Shown: positions 25,943 to 35,162, numbered from the stretch's first letter. The stretch: DNA of 64,000 nucleotides from Mesobacillus jeotgali (GCF_031759225.1 NZ_CP134494.1:436001-500000); one strand, 5' to 3'. The notes: a model not told the origin generated them from the sequence alone. Translations and numbers: made by a program.

Positions 25943-28378
25943 GTGAAGTCATTATTTTCAGCAATTAGTAAATGGACAACAGAGAAATCATTATTATCCA
26001 TTATTTTAATAATCTTAATGACAGTAATTATGGTTATTGGGGCAACTAAAATTGAAGTTAAAACAGGTCAGGATATGATGATCCCATCAGATGACCCTGT
26101 TTTTCAAGATAATCTTCGTTTTCAGAAAGAATTTGGCGGTGAATCCATTTTTGTATTGTTATCCGGAGACAAGGAAGATGTTCTTTCGTCAATTGATGAA
26201 ATAAACGTCATACAAAAAGAGTTAAATAAAAATCCTTTAATCGATACTGTATTTAGCCCTGCTTCTATGGTTGAATTGGCAGTTGATAAAGCACAACAAC
26301 AGAAAGAAGCATTTCAAAAACAAATTAATCAGACAGTTGAAGAAGCAGTCAACCAAGCTATTCAAACAGCAAAAGAACAAGGTGCTTCGGAAGAAATTCA
26401 AGCAAAAGTAGCAGAAGAAACAAAATTACAGGTAATGCAACAGATAGAAGCCCAGTATGGCGCTCAAATGAAGCAAATGGAAGAAATGGGAGAACCCTCT
26501 TTATCAAACGAGGCTTTTGTTAAAACCGTTCTTTTTGATGAAAATGGTAATGCTCAAGAAATGGCTAATAAGCTTTTACCGCAGAATGGGGAACACGCCG
26601 TAATTGTTATAAAATTAGCTGGAAATTTAACCATTGATGATATGAACCAAGCTGTTAGTGATGTAGAAGATACATTTAAGGAAAAAGACATTAACGGACT
26701 AGAATCACTTGTATCAGGCACACCAAAACTAACACAAGCCATACAAGATAGCATGACTAAAGATATGGCAGTTATGCTTGGTTTGTCAGTTGTCCTTATG
26801 TTAGTAATTTTATTAATTGTTTTCCCTGTTAAATGGCGCTTATTAACTTTACCGATTGTACTTCTTGGTATTGTATGGACCTTTGGTTTAATGGGATATT
26901 TAGGAATTCCACTAAGTATGGTAACAATGGCAATCCTTCCTATCTTAATTGGTCTTGGAGCGGACTTTGCGATCCAATTCCATAATAGATACGACGAAGA
27001 ATTCACAAAAACGGGCAATGCAAAAGAAGCTGTTATTACTTCCATTAAGCATATGGGACCAGCCGTAGGTATTGCCGTCATTACAATGGCAGCAGGGTTT
27101 ATTACCTTATTGGTTTCTAAAGTTCCAATGATTCAAGATTTTGGTAAAATGTTAGCTATTGGCGTATTTGTCATTTATATTCTTGAATTATTTTTGATGT
27201 TTGCCATCTTAAACCTTCGTGATCGAAATAAAAGTCATTCTGTTAAGAAGCAGCATTCTAATAAGATAGAAAAAGCACTAGGATGGTTATCAAGAAAAGT
27301 GGTTGCCTACCCTCTGATTATTTTATTATTAGCGACTGGACTATCAGTTGGTGGTTTTACATTTGAAGATAACCTTAGAGTGGAAACAGATATAGAAAAA
27401 CTGATGCCACAAGATTCACCTGCACTAATAGGTTTAAATAAAATTCGAGATACCATCGGTTCAACTATGGAAGTGAATTTTATGGTTGAAGCTGAAGATG
27501 TAACAAGACCAGAAGTGCTTCAATGGATGGAAAACTTCGAGGAAAGTCAGCTTAATAAATACGATGCCATTGAATCTTCAACAAGCATTGCATCTGCAAT
27601 GGCGATGATGAATGATGGTCAATCACCATCTAATAAAGATCAAATTGATCAGTTAATTGAATCTCTTCCAGAAGCAATGAAATCATCTATGATTACAAAA
27701 GACAAAAAAATGGCTTCGATTACCTTTAGTGTGAAAAATATGGGGATGGAACAGCAAAAAGAATTAATAGAAGCCATTGAAAATGACATTCAATCACCGG
27801 AAGGTGTAGAAGTTACTTCAACCGGTATGATGGTTCTTGCAGTTAAAAGCATTAGCACTTTAACTGATAACCGCCACTTCTCAACTTTCTTAGGAATTGG
27901 AGCAGTGTTTTTAAGTTTACTTGTCCTGTACCGTCGAATAAAACAAGCGTTGTATCCAATTGTTCCTATCGTACTTGTCATTGGTTGGTCTGCGGCAATG
28001 ATGTTCTTCTTAGATGTCGCAATTAATCCTTTAACTGCCGTGCTTAGTGCATTGATTTTAGGGATAGGAACTGAATTTACGATACTGCTCATGGAAAGAT
28101 ACCAGGAAGAAAGGGAAAAAGGAATAGAATCTCAAGAAGCTATGATAACGGCTATGACAAAAATTGGGCGTGCGATTACAGCATCTGCTTTAACTGTTAT
28201 TGGTGGATTTAGTACCCTTATCTTTTCTGATTTTCTCATGTTAAAAGCCTTTGGAATTACGACAGTATTAGATACAATGTTTTGCTTGATTAGTACACTG
28301 TTAGTATTACCTTCAATTATTATCCTTTTTGAAAAGAAATTGGGAACAAAAAAAATAAAAAATGCTCAAACTGAATAA
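25943..28378 (+). CDS. MMPL/RND family transporter
   Basis: 811 residues in two similar halves. Each half has a span, a large external domain (about 45-265 and about 470-620) and five to six spans. The MMPL hallmark GADFAIQFHNRYDEE after span 4 and its second-half counterpart GTEFTILLMERYQEE are clear; Asp/Glu there carry protons. An acidic, Gln-rich coiled coil lies at about 115-180. It exports hydrophobic compounds or lipids using the proton gradient. The GTG start is spaced from AAAGGGG and 3 bases after marR. Confidence 0.92.
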   Translation: MKSLFSAISKWTTEKSLLSIILIILMTVIMVIGATKIEVKTGQDMMIPSDDPVFQDNLRFQKEFGGESIFVLLSGDKEDVLSSIDEINVIQKELNKNPLIDTVFSPASMVELAVDKAQQQKEAFQKQINQTVEEAVNQAIQTAKEQGASEEIQAKVAEETKLQVMQQIEAQYGAQMKQMEEMGEPSLSNEAFVKTVLFDENGNAQEMANKLLPQNGEHAVIVIKLAGNLTIDDMNQAVSDVEDTFKEKDINGLESLVSGTPKLTQAIQDSMTKDMAVMLGLSVVLMLVILLIVFPVKWRLLTLPIVLLGIVWTFGLMGYLGIPLSMVTMAILPILIGLGADFAIQFHNRYDEEFTKTGNAKEAVITSIKHMGPAVGIAVITMAAGFITLLVSKVPMIQDFGKMLAIGVFVIYILELFLMFAILNLRDRNKSHSVKKQHSNKIEKALGWLSRKVVAYPLIILLLATGLSVGGFTFEDNLRVETDIEKLMPQDSPALIGLNKIRDTIGSTMEVNFMVEAEDVTRPEVLQWMENFEESQLNKYDAIESSTSIASAMAMMNDGQSPSNKDQIDQLIESLPEAMKSSMITKDKKMASITFSVKNMGMEQQKELIEAIENDIQSPEGVEVTSTGMMVLAVKSISTLTDNRHFSTFLGIGAVFLSLLVLYRRIKQALYPIVPIVLVIGWSAAMMFFLDVAINPLTAVLSALILGIGTEFTILLMERYQEEREKGIESQEAMITAMTKIGRAITASALTVIGGFSTLIFSDFLMLKAFGITTVLDTMFCLISTLLVLPSIIILFEKKLGTKKIKNAQTE

Positions 28379-28424
28379 AAAAAAGCTGCCGATTTATTAT
28401 CTATAAAAATCGGCAGCTTTTTTA
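28378..28424 (+). terminator. terminator of the marR-MMPL operon
   Basis: AAAAAGCTGCCGATTT pairs with AAATCGGCAGCTTTTT; a long T run follows. Confidence 0.95.
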
Positions 28425-28905
28425 TTTCATCCAACTTTTTTACCATCCTTCTGCCATTCCCTAATGTATTGCCTAATCATATATTATTAGCAATTATCTA
28501 ATTTATTAACTAAACTGCCTCGTAAACGTGCGAAAAGCAGTGTGATTTCATAAGAGAAACACACTGCTTTTATAACTGTTTTTATATTTGCTTTTTACTA
28601 TGCGGGTAGCTCAAAAGAGAACGGCTTAATATGAATTCAGCGTGTTTTTTTATTGTGTTACCTTACCGAGAGTCATTACTGGAGATTATTCAATTATGCT
28701 GGTCCTGTTGTTACGAAGGATGTACCCTCTAATACAATAAGTGGCAGGAAATCCAGCCAAGATACTTAAAAATATTTTATGTTCTGATTCCACACGAAAG
28801 ATTGTGAAATAATGTACTTAAACTAAAGGGTGCTTCGTATTATAGAGTTAACCAGTATTTACTGGTTGGCTCTTTTTTTTATAGGACCTATTATTTCAGT
28901 AGCCA
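28425..28905 (+). other. intergenic region with hairpins and dispersed repeat
   Basis: About 480 bases without a credible gene. AAAAGCAGTGTG (28533-28544) pairs with CACACTGCTTTT (28560-28571), a terminator-like stem. At 28801-28836 is a copy of the long form of the dispersed element, ATTGTGAAATAATGTACTTA then AACTAAAGGGTGC. At 28845-28881 a 13-bp stem GAGTTAACCAGTA/TACTGGTTGGCTC is followed by eight T, a clear terminator. Confidence 0.6.
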
Positions 28906-30418
28906 GGGTAGAACGTACGGGTGCGTGGGAGTTAGATCTCGTAATATAAACTGTTCGCCCCCTACTTGTAGAATGATGTTTGAGGCTGGTTGGGACAATT
29001 TTGATCTCGTATAACAAGCGAAGCTATGGAACTACAGGAAGGTATTGGGGTTACTGGCGAGTAAACAAAGGGAGAGATAATCATTGAATCCAGTAGTTGG
29101 CCTGGATGTGGCCAAAGGAGAAAGTGAAGCTCAGGCATTTCTAGATAAAGACAAGCCATTTGGAAAGAGCTTCAGGATAAAACATATCAAGGAGGATTTA
29201 GATACCTTCATCTCTTTTTTGAAAGAGATAGAAAGAAAGACTGGCGTTAGACCAGCAGTAATTCTTGAATCTACAGGTCATTACCATACACCAATTATTC
29301 AATGTCTGGAGGAGAGTCAATATCTATATATCTTGGTAAACCCCATCATTTCTCATCAGGCCAAGAAAACCAGTCTTAGAAAGGTAAAGACGGATGCCGT
29401 GGATGCATATCAACTTTGTGTTTTGTATTACAAGGAAGAATTTGAGCCTTATAAGAAACGAGGACTAAGGCTACTAAATTTAAGAACACTGTCAAGGCAA
29501 TACGAAGCCGTTTCGAACCTTTACATTCAGGCAAAACTTCAATTCCACACAATTCTTGACCAGGTATTTCCGGAATATAGGGGAGTCTTTGGAGATCTAT
29601 TTTCAAAAGTTTCTCTACAGATTTTAAAGGAGTTTCCTACATCTGAAGATGTTCTGAGGACTGGTGAAGTAAAGATACTGGAGCGAATTGTGGGAATGCG
29701 TATAAAACGGTCTGAAGGTTGGGCCAGGGAGAGGGTAGCTAAATTAATAGCTTCGGCTGAGCGAAATCCTTTCCAACAAGGTGTGTATCAAAGTCAGTTG
29801 TTCAGTTTGGATATGTATATCTCTATGCTTCTTCAGTACCAAGAACACCTATCCAATATAGAGGCAGAGATAGATGTCCTGGCAGAAGAAATTGAAGAAT
29901 GTAAGATAATCCAATCAATTCCCGGTATAGGAGGAAAGATCGCGGCAACGATCATTTCCGAAATCGGAGAAATTGACCGGTTTAATCACCCTAAAAAACT
30001 TGTGGCTTACGCTGGAATTGATCCAAGTGTCCATTCATCAGGTAAGTTTACAGCTACTATAAATCATATTACTAAACGAGGTTCAAGCCGTTTACGGCAC
30101 GCTTTGTATATGGCCGTTTTATGCGGTATAAGAAGCTCCAGGAACAAGAAGCTAAAAGAGTATTATGATCGGAAACGAAATGAAGGAAAGCCTTCAAAAG
30201 TAGCACTGATAGCTTGTGTAAACAAGCTTTTACACTGGATTTATGCAATCCTAAAAAGGAATGAGCAGTTCCTAGATATGGCTTAATGAACAAGATAAAA
30301 CAGTTAATGAAAAACCTTCCAAACAGTATTTGGAGGGTTATTTGGCGTGCCTCCAAAAGTATAACACGGAAGAACAAATATTTTAATAAGAAGTTCTTGA
30401 CTCCTATTAGCTGGTTTA
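28906..30418 (+). mobile_element. IS110-family insertion sequence (third type), limits tentative
   Basis: A single IS110 transposase with about 180 bases of non-coding DNA before it and about 130 after. The left border may lie after CCTATTATTTCAGTAGCCAGGG and the right before TTGAATAATAACC, which would again be the two arms of the dispersed palindrome, but I have no second copy to prove the ends. The upstream non-coding part is the expected place for a bridge RNA. Confidence 0.5.
29084..30286 (+). CDS. IS110-family transposase (DEDD recombinase)
   Basis: 400 residues. DEDD domain: VVGLDVAKGESEAQAFL (D), ILESTGHYHTP (E) and VKTDAVDAYQLCVLY (D, D). Tnp20 part: IQSIPGIGGKIAATIISEIG, LVAYAGIDPSVHSSGK and KRGSSRLRHALYMAVL. 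It is unlike either of the other two IS110 enzymes in the window. TTG start, 7 bases after GGGAGAG. Confidence 0.93.
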   Translation: MNPVVGLDVAKGESEAQAFLDKDKPFGKSFRIKHIKEDLDTFISFLKEIERKTGVRPAVILESTGHYHTPIIQCLEESQYLYILVNPIISHQAKKTSLRKVKTDAVDAYQLCVLYYKEEFEPYKKRGLRLLNLRTLSRQYEAVSNLYIQAKLQFHTILDQVFPEYRGVFGDLFSKVSLQILKEFPTSEDVLRTGEVKILERIVGMRIKRSEGWARERVAKLIASAERNPFQQGVYQSQLFSLDMYISMLLQYQEHLSNIEAEIDVLAEEIEECKIIQSIPGIGGKIAATIISEIGEIDRFNHPKKLVAYAGIDPSVHSSGKFTATINHITKRGSSRLRHALYMAVLCGIRSSRNKKLKEYYDRKRNEGKPSKVALIACVNKLLHWIYAILKRNEQFLDMA

Positions 30419-30468
30419 TGTTGAATAATAACCATTATATTTTGGATCCGAAAACACAATAAATTAGA

Positions 30469-30512
30469 AAAATGGCGTGTCAAAACTGATGTCAGTTTAC
30501 ACGCCATTTTCA
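30469..30512. terminator. long-stem terminator
   Basis: AAAATGGCGTGT pairs with ACACGCCATTTT, with an inner stem AAACTGA/TCAGTTT. It lies between the IS110 region and the minus-strand spore lipoprotein gene and could serve both. Confidence 0.75.
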
Positions 30513-30578
30513 TTGTCATTTATAGGATGTGCACCATAAAACGGAAAGGTTTAGAATTCAACCCTATGCTTTCAAGTG

Positions 30579-31319
30579 TTATCTTCCGAAGAAGCCGTCC
30601 ATTGTATTACGGAAGTCTTCGAACATGCCGTCCCTGTTTCTGTCGGTGCGGATATCGTCTGCGAATGTGCCCATTCTGTCGTATGCATTGCGGTCGACCG
30701 AAACGTATACATTGTTGATTCTGTTATTGGCCTGGCGCACTCTTTGTTCAATCTGCAGCTCTAGCTGGCCATTATTGCCGTTCATGGTGTTACCAGTTGC
30801 GTTTCCATTCATGTTTGTGTTGCCAATTCCATTCATGTTTCCATTGCCGTTATTATTATCATTGTCAAAAACATTGTTGCCATTTTTGTTGCCAGCGTTT
30901 TGACGGTCGCCATTTCCTGCATCACCGTGGCCGTCGATTACTCCATCATTTCCAGCGGTGCTATCATCCTGGTCAACACGGCCATTCTTGGCAAAAGTCC
31001 TGCCGTTGCCATCCAATGCATCATTGATTTCTGCATTTCCATCGTTCTCCAGGTTATTTTCGGCAAGTCTGACCGCTACATAGGCATCGTTTTCGGAGAT
31101 GATGACTCGTGCGTCGTCTACTTCCGGCATCTGCTCTACCTGGCGTTCTGCACGATCAGCCAGTTGAAGCCTGTTGCCTTCAGTAGCCGGCCCGCGCCTG
31201 ACCTGTGAAATCTCAACCTGCTGGTCACGGTTATTGTCTGCGGCATTGTTATTGGCTCCGCATCCAGACAAGCTCATTGTAAAAACGGCACAGCCTGCTA
31301 AAATGAATGACTTTTTCAC
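30579..31319 (-). CDS. YhcN/YlaJ family sporulation lipoprotein
   Basis: 246 residues. Signal peptide with lipobox LSGC (Cys at about 20), so anchored outside the membrane. The YhcN/YlaJ domain is split: the first part (LADRAERQVEQMPEVDDARVIISENDAYVAV) and the end (LQIEQRVRQANNRINNVYVSVDRNAYDRM) flank an insertion of about 90 residues rich in Asn, Gly and Asp. Homologues are inner-spore-membrane lipoproteins that affect germination. The low-complexity insertion is unusually long. GTG at 31319 is 8 bases after AAGGAG. Confidence 0.85.
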   Translation of the reverse strand: MKKSFILAGCAVFTMSLSGCGANNNAADNNRDQQVEISQVRRGPATEGNRLQLADRAERQVEQMPEVDDARVIISENDAYVAVRLAENNLENDGNAEINDALDGNGRTFAKNGRVDQDDSTAGNDGVIDGHGDAGNGDRQNAGNKNGNNVFDNDNNNGNGNMNGIGNTNMNGNATGNTMNGNNGQLELQIEQRVRQANNRINNVYVSVDRNAYDRMGTFADDIRTDRNRDGMFEDFRNTMDGFFGR

Positions 31320-31499
31320 TATATTCACTCCTTGTCTAGTTGTTATTCGTCCTTATGATGGCTAGAATTTGGCGCAGTATGCAGGGAGAAGGTATTTTTT
31401 CAGAATTCCTAATAAGAGATGAGTAGTAGGTTAGTTATTGAGCTTTTTCAACCCTGATTTTATGTGTAGACATAATTTGTTCAAAACATTTCAATAGAA

Positions 31500-31517
31500 A
31501 TGTGAATTCATTCACAA
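31500..31517. promoter_or_regulatory. Rex/FNR-type operator upstream of doxX copy 2
   Basis: ATGTGAATTCATTCACAA fits TGTGA-N6-TCACA. Its centre is 34.5 bases from the conserved TTATCTTA segment, exactly as at 10820-10837 before copy 1, although the DNA between has diverged. Confidence 0.6.
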
Positions 31518-31591
31518 ATAACCCTATTTTCGAGATTTATTTGTTATCTTATAAGTGTACTAATACTAATTAACTTATTGGAGTGAGGAAC

Positions 31592-32107
31592 ATGTTTGCA
31601 AAATGGTTAAGAGAAAACAATGTTGCTGCTGGTATATTGACTGTCATTAGGGTTTGGCTAGGTTACAACTGGATGACTGCAGGTTGGGGTAAATTGACTG
31701 GTGATGGCTTCGACGCTAGTGGCTTCTTGAAAAATGCGGTTGCCAATCCGGTAAAAGGTCCAGACGGAAACGCAGTATACAGCTGGTATGTTACATTCCT
31801 TGAAAGCTTTGCGATTCCGAATGTAGAAATTTTCAACTTCATCGTGCCACTAGGGGAATTCCTTGTTGGGCTTGGTTTGCTCCTTGGAACGCTGACAACT
31901 GCTGCAATGTTCTTCGGCCTGGTCATGAACTTCAGCTTCTTCCTTGCCGGAACAGTATCTCACAACCCAACTGACATCTTCTTCGGATTCATCATCCTTG
32001 CCGCTGGTTTCAACGCTGGCAAATACGGTTTAGACCGCTGGGTTGTACCATTCATCCGCAAAACAGTTTTAAAGCGCGGAGAAGACGCCGCACGCAACGC
32101 TGCTTAA
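31592..32107 (+). CDS. DoxX family membrane protein, copy 2
   Basis: 171 residues, four spans, a close paralogue of the protein at 10912 (differences mainly at VIRVWLGYN, an extra Asp in TGDGFDASGF, and conservative changes). Same ribosome site (TTATTGGAGTGAGGAAC) and same type of operator upstream. Role as for copy 1: membrane protein of probable redox or quinone-stress function. Two copies under one regulator suggest dose or condition-specific use. Confidence 0.85.
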   Translation: MFAKWLRENNVAAGILTVIRVWLGYNWMTAGWGKLTGDGFDASGFLKNAVANPVKGPDGNAVYSWYVTFLESFAIPNVEIFNFIVPLGEFLVGLGLLLGTLTTAAMFFGLVMNFSFFLAGTVSHNPTDIFFGFIILAAGFNAGKYGLDRWVVPFIRKTVLKRGEDAARNAA

Positions 32108-32138
32108 TTTGATTTAACATCCCCCTTTAAAATAAATT

Positions 32139-32170
32139 GGCTTCCAGTCTTACTGGGAGCTATTTTTTTA
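32139..32170 (+). terminator. terminator of doxX copy 2
   Basis: GGCTTCCAGT pairs with ACTGGGAGCT (two G-U pairs), followed by ATTTTTTT. Confidence 0.85.
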
Positions 32171-32218
32171 TGTTGTGGATGATGCTATATTTTTCATAGG
32201 AGAAAGAGGTGTGGACCT

Positions 32219-32476
32219 ATGTTTAAGCGAATAAAATATACAACCAAACAGAAGAAGGATATGTCATTGATCTACTTTATCATAGCTGGGTTAATGCTGG
32301 TGGGGATGATTGTGGCTGGAAGCATTGAAGGGGTGGAGCGCAGTTTTGTGATTCCGCTTGTCTTGATGGTTACCTCCTTTTCTGTGGGGATGTTATACAG
32401 AAGGGATGTAGCCCGTGAAGAGAATAGGGAAGCCGTGGATCAAATTAAAAGAGAGTATGGAAGAGGAGGATTATGA
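32219..32476 (+). CDS. small two-span membrane protein
   Basis: 85 residues: basic N-terminus (FKRIKYTTKQKK), two spans at about 17-37 and 43-60, then a charged cytoplasmic tail. Unknown family. GAAAGAGGTG lies before the ATG. The next gene starts 20 bases before this one ends, so they form an operon. Confidence 0.65.
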   Translation: MFKRIKYTTKQKKDMSLIYFIIAGLMLVGMIVAGSIEGVERSFVIPLVLMVTSFSVGMLYRRDVAREENREAVDQIKREYGRGGL

Positions 32477-33356
32477 TTTAATCAGCCAGCTTCAGGAGCG
32501 GTGCATTGATCTTGACCAGACGGCATTGAAGCTGGAGCTTGATTACAAGCTTGGTGTCAGCTATGACAGCGGCGAGGGTATTCAGGATATTAATGAATTC
32601 ATGTACTTTGATGGGGAGAAGCTGATTGGCTATGCGGGGATTTGCAGCTTCGGCGGCCCATGGGAAGTGAACGGGATGGTGGATCCGGATTACCGCCGCC
32701 AGGGTGTTTTCAGCAAATTGTTTGAGCTGGTCATCGCTGAATGGAAGCGCAGGGGCTCTGGCAGCATACTGCTGCTGAGTGACCGTAACTCGGAAGCGGG
32801 GCAGAAATTCATTGTCGCAGTTGGAGCGCAATACAAGCATTCTGAATATGAGATGTTTTTGAAAAAAGATGCCCTTGTGGCTGATCCTGACCAGCTGGCG
32901 GGAATTGTTTTCAGGAAAGCGACGAACGCGGACGCAGCCGAGATTGCACGGCAGAATGCAATCTATTTTAACAATGAAGAAGAAATTAGTACCGAAGATA
33001 TGATTTTGCAGGTGGAAGAAGAAATCAGTCCGGAAGATATAATTTTGCCAGAGGAAGAGGAAAAGCGAGGGATGACCTCTTATCTTGTTGAAAAAGAAGG
33101 GCAGATCATCGGGAAAGTAAATCTGCAGTTGACATCCAAGCTTGGTGCTATCTTTGGTCTCGGTGTGCTGCCGGAGCACCGCCGAAAAGGTTATGGCAGG
33201 GCGCTTCTTTTGCTGGCTATCGAAAAGCTGCGGGAAGCAAATGCCCAGGAGATCATGCTGCAGGTAGCGGCCGAGAACTCGAACGCCCTTAACCTTTATA
33301 AGTCATGCGGGTTTGAAGAGACATCTACGATGGATTATTTTGAGTTAAGACCATGA
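32457..33356 (+). CDS. tandem-GNAT acetyltransferase
   Basis: 299 residues with two GNAT domains. Domain 1 has VNGMVDPDYRRQGVFSKLFE; domain 2 has LGVLPEHRRKGYGRALLLLA and NSNALNLYKSCGFEET. Both acetyl-CoA loops look intact. A short acidic repeat (EEEISTEDMILQVEEEISPEDIILPEE, given here only by its motifs EIS-ED-I) links them at about 190-210. Substrate unknown. ATG at 32457 after AAGAGAG; an in-frame GTG at 32415 after AAGGGATG is an alternative. Confidence 0.8.
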   Translation: MEEEDYDLISQLQERCIDLDQTALKLELDYKLGVSYDSGEGIQDINEFMYFDGEKLIGYAGICSFGGPWEVNGMVDPDYRRQGVFSKLFELVIAEWKRRGSGSILLLSDRNSEAGQKFIVAVGAQYKHSEYEMFLKKDALVADPDQLAGIVFRKATNADAAEIARQNAIYFNNEEEISTEDMILQVEEEISPEDIILPEEEEKRGMTSYLVEKEGQIIGKVNLQLTSKLGAIFGLGVLPEHRRKGYGRALLLLAIEKLREANAQEIMLQVAAENSNALNLYKSCGFEETSTMDYFELRP

Positions 33357-33360
33357 AAGT

Positions 33361-33393
33361 GTCCGCCTTCGAAATGAAGGCGGGTCTTTTTTA
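33361..33393 (+). terminator. terminator of the GNAT operon
   Basis: CCGCCTTC pairs with GAAGGCGG, followed by TCTTTTTT. Confidence 0.92.
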
Positions 33394-33505
33394 TAGGTAT
33401 ACTGCAGGAGAGCTAATGATATAATTCAGGTGTGGTAAATTTTTGAAAATATTAGTCTGCAAGTTTATAATTTTCCTATAAATGTCTGTGGAAAGGCGAG
33501 ATAAA

Positions 33506-33952
33506 ATGAAAGTAGTGATGAAAAGAAAGAGACTGATTGTGAAATTTTTAGGGTCAGCGGTTTTTGCAATCCCGGGTTTGCTGGCGCTGCTGTTTGGAAT
33601 TCTTTATATCGACTTGATTTGGTTAGCTGTGGGCTTGGGGTGCATGTTCTTTTTGCCTATTTTCATCCGTTCTGCGATTTACTTTATCAAACCAAAAGTG
33701 GTTTTTACGGTGGAGGATGGACTGATCAAATCAGGGGAGCAGGCGGTTGAGATTGAATCTCTTAAGGGTTATTACCATTACTGGAGAGGATCATCCAGTT
33801 ACCTGGGATTGGTGAAAAAGGATGATACGGAAGTGAAAATCGAGCTTTTTAACATGGTGGAAGAAGAAGATTATGCAGATGAATTGAAGAAATATCTCCC
33901 GAGAGTCAACCCGAATTGGGAGGACGCCGAGGAAGTGACTGTTAAGTTTTAA
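33506..33952 (+). CDS. membrane protein with PH-like domain (STM3941-like)
   Basis: 148 residues. A basic start (MKVVMKRKRL) leads into two spans (about 14-34, 39-60) and a soluble C-terminal beta-rich part (PKVVFTVEDGLIKSGEQAVE, then GYYHYWRGSSSYLGLVKKDD) resembling the bacterial PH-like/STM3941 proteins. Function unknown. AAAGG lies 9 bases before the ATG at 33506; an earlier ATG has no site. First of three closely spaced genes. Confidence 0.65.
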   Translation: MKVVMKRKRLIVKFLGSAVFAIPGLLALLFGILYIDLIWLAVGLGCMFFLPIFIRSAIYFIKPKVVFTVEDGLIKSGEQAVEIESLKGYYHYWRGSSSYLGLVKKDDTEVKIELFNMVEEEDYADELKKYLPRVNPNWEDAEEVTVKF

Positions 33953-33978
33953 ATTCATTTGAAACGGAGTTGTACCGA

Positions 33979-34605
33979 ATGAAAAATTTTAGAACCTCAG
34001 CCCTCATCATTTTATTGGTCATCACAGCCTTTGCTCTTTTGGATAATGCGAGAACAGCAGATTCTGCAGCGAAGCTTGAGGAGGATCAAAGGCGACTTGA
34101 AAGGAAAGTTACTAGTTTAGAAGAAGAAATTGAAAGACGGTCGAAGGTGGAGGCTGACTTGAAAATTGAAAACGATACTTTGGCTGTCAATCTTTCAACC
34201 ATTGAAGAAGAAGTGGCGTCATCACAGGCCTCTGTTCAATATGAGGACTTCATGGATGCGATGAGTGTTGTTGAAGCCTATAAAGCGGTGGAGGACTTTG
34301 AAAAGATCGCTGACTTAATTGCCTTTCAAAATTTCACAAGTTTTGGCACAAAGGATAAAGAGGGGAATTGTCCATGCAATATTAACTTCAAATATAGTAA
34401 TCTTGATTGGAGCCCTGGCGTGGTATTAAATCTTAAGGAATTTAATATCAACAAGGATAAAATCGTTCTTACATATCTTACCGTTGAGGACCTGGAGAAT
34501 AACTACCAATTCGTCATATCCAGGAGTGAAGGTTTTTACGATTCGACTGAAAAGTGGAGGATCGCAGACATTAGGCTTATAGAAAAGGAGGGAGACCCAT
34601 TATAA
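33979..34605 (+). CDS. anchored coiled-coil protein of unknown function
   Basis: 208 residues: N-terminal span (about 6-21), a coiled coil at about 28-80 (EEDQRRLERKVTSLEEEIER and on), then a globular domain of about 120 residues outside the membrane with CPCNINFKYSNLDWSPG. Not recognised; the layout is that of a cell-surface protein with a beta-rich C-terminus. CGGAG lies 9 bases before the ATG at 33979. Confidence 0.6.
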   Translation: MKNFRTSALIILLVITAFALLDNARTADSAAKLEEDQRRLERKVTSLEEEIERRSKVEADLKIENDTLAVNLSTIEEEVASSQASVQYEDFMDAMSVVEAYKAVEDFEKIADLIAFQNFTSFGTKDKEGNCPCNINFKYSNLDWSPGVVLNLKEFNINKDKIVLTYLTVEDLENNYQFVISRSEGFYDSTEKWRIADIRLIEKEGDPL

Positions 34606-35021
34606 AATTCGATAAATGGTTTTTCCCGTTAGTGATGTATTTTCTAGTGGTGACCTTGCTTTTGCTTTTTACGAAGGGAACGAACTTCAATCCATTAGGT
34701 TTTCATTATCAGTTTGACCAGGAGAATATGCTGATGACAATGGAAGAGGGATTTTGGGATAAGCAAGTGGTCGAAAAGCAGGTTACACCTCAGGAAGCGC
34801 TTGAAATCATGCTGCCGATTAATGAGGCGAAGCAATTATGGGAAGTGAATATCTATCTCATTGCTCTTTTTGCTGCCGTTTTTATTGCATTATTCTTTAC
34901 TCCTTTAAAAACGAAGAAATATTTTAGATGGTATGTAGTATTATATATGATCCTCCTTGTGTCCTTTATCATTTGGGACGTTGCTCAACATCAGGAGATT
35001 GCCGAAACACTTTTATCCTGA
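34599..35021 (+). CDS. membrane protein, possible ATT start
   Basis: 140 residues if started at ATT 34599. That codon is 7 bases after GGAGGGA and gives a natural basic start, MIKFDKWFFPLVMYFLVVTL. The next usual start, GTG at 34632, has no ribosome site and would cut into the first span. Three spans in all (about 9-25, 85-104, 113-130), with an external loop holding NPLGFHYQFDQENML. Unknown function; last of a three-gene cluster, overlapping the previous gene by 7 bases. Confidence 0.55.
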   Translation: MIKFDKWFFPLVMYFLVVTLLLLFTKGTNFNPLGFHYQFDQENMLMTMEEGFWDKQVVEKQVTPQEALEIMLPINEAKQLWEVNIYLIALFAAVFIALFFTPLKTKKYFRWYVVLYMILLVSFIIWDVAQHQEIAETLLS

Positions 35022-35041
35022 AAAAATATCTGGAAAGTGTA

Positions 35042-35140
35042 TTGACAGTGAAGTCGATTTCATGATAAATTTATCTCGAATTAAAAATAATTGATTTTGA
35101 GATTTATTTTTTTGAGATAATATCTCGAATTCGAGATAAA
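35042..35140 (+). promoter_or_regulatory. yceI promoter with MhqR-like operators
   Basis: TTGACA (35042-35047), 17 bases, ATAAAT (35065-35070). Overlapping the expected start is TTATCTCGAATTAAAA; downstream are GAGATAATATCTC and the perfect palindrome TATCTCGAATTCGAGATA (35121-35138). This last is the operator of the B. subtilis quinone-responsive repressor MhqR as I remember it. Confidence 0.7.
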
Positions 35141-35162
35141 AACAAAACAGGGGGATTTTAGA

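Noticed and set aside
30527..31365. Several plus-strand frames opposite the spore lipoprotein gene
   Set aside because: Shadows of the Asn/Gly-rich minus-strand coding sequence; Cys- and Ser-rich products.
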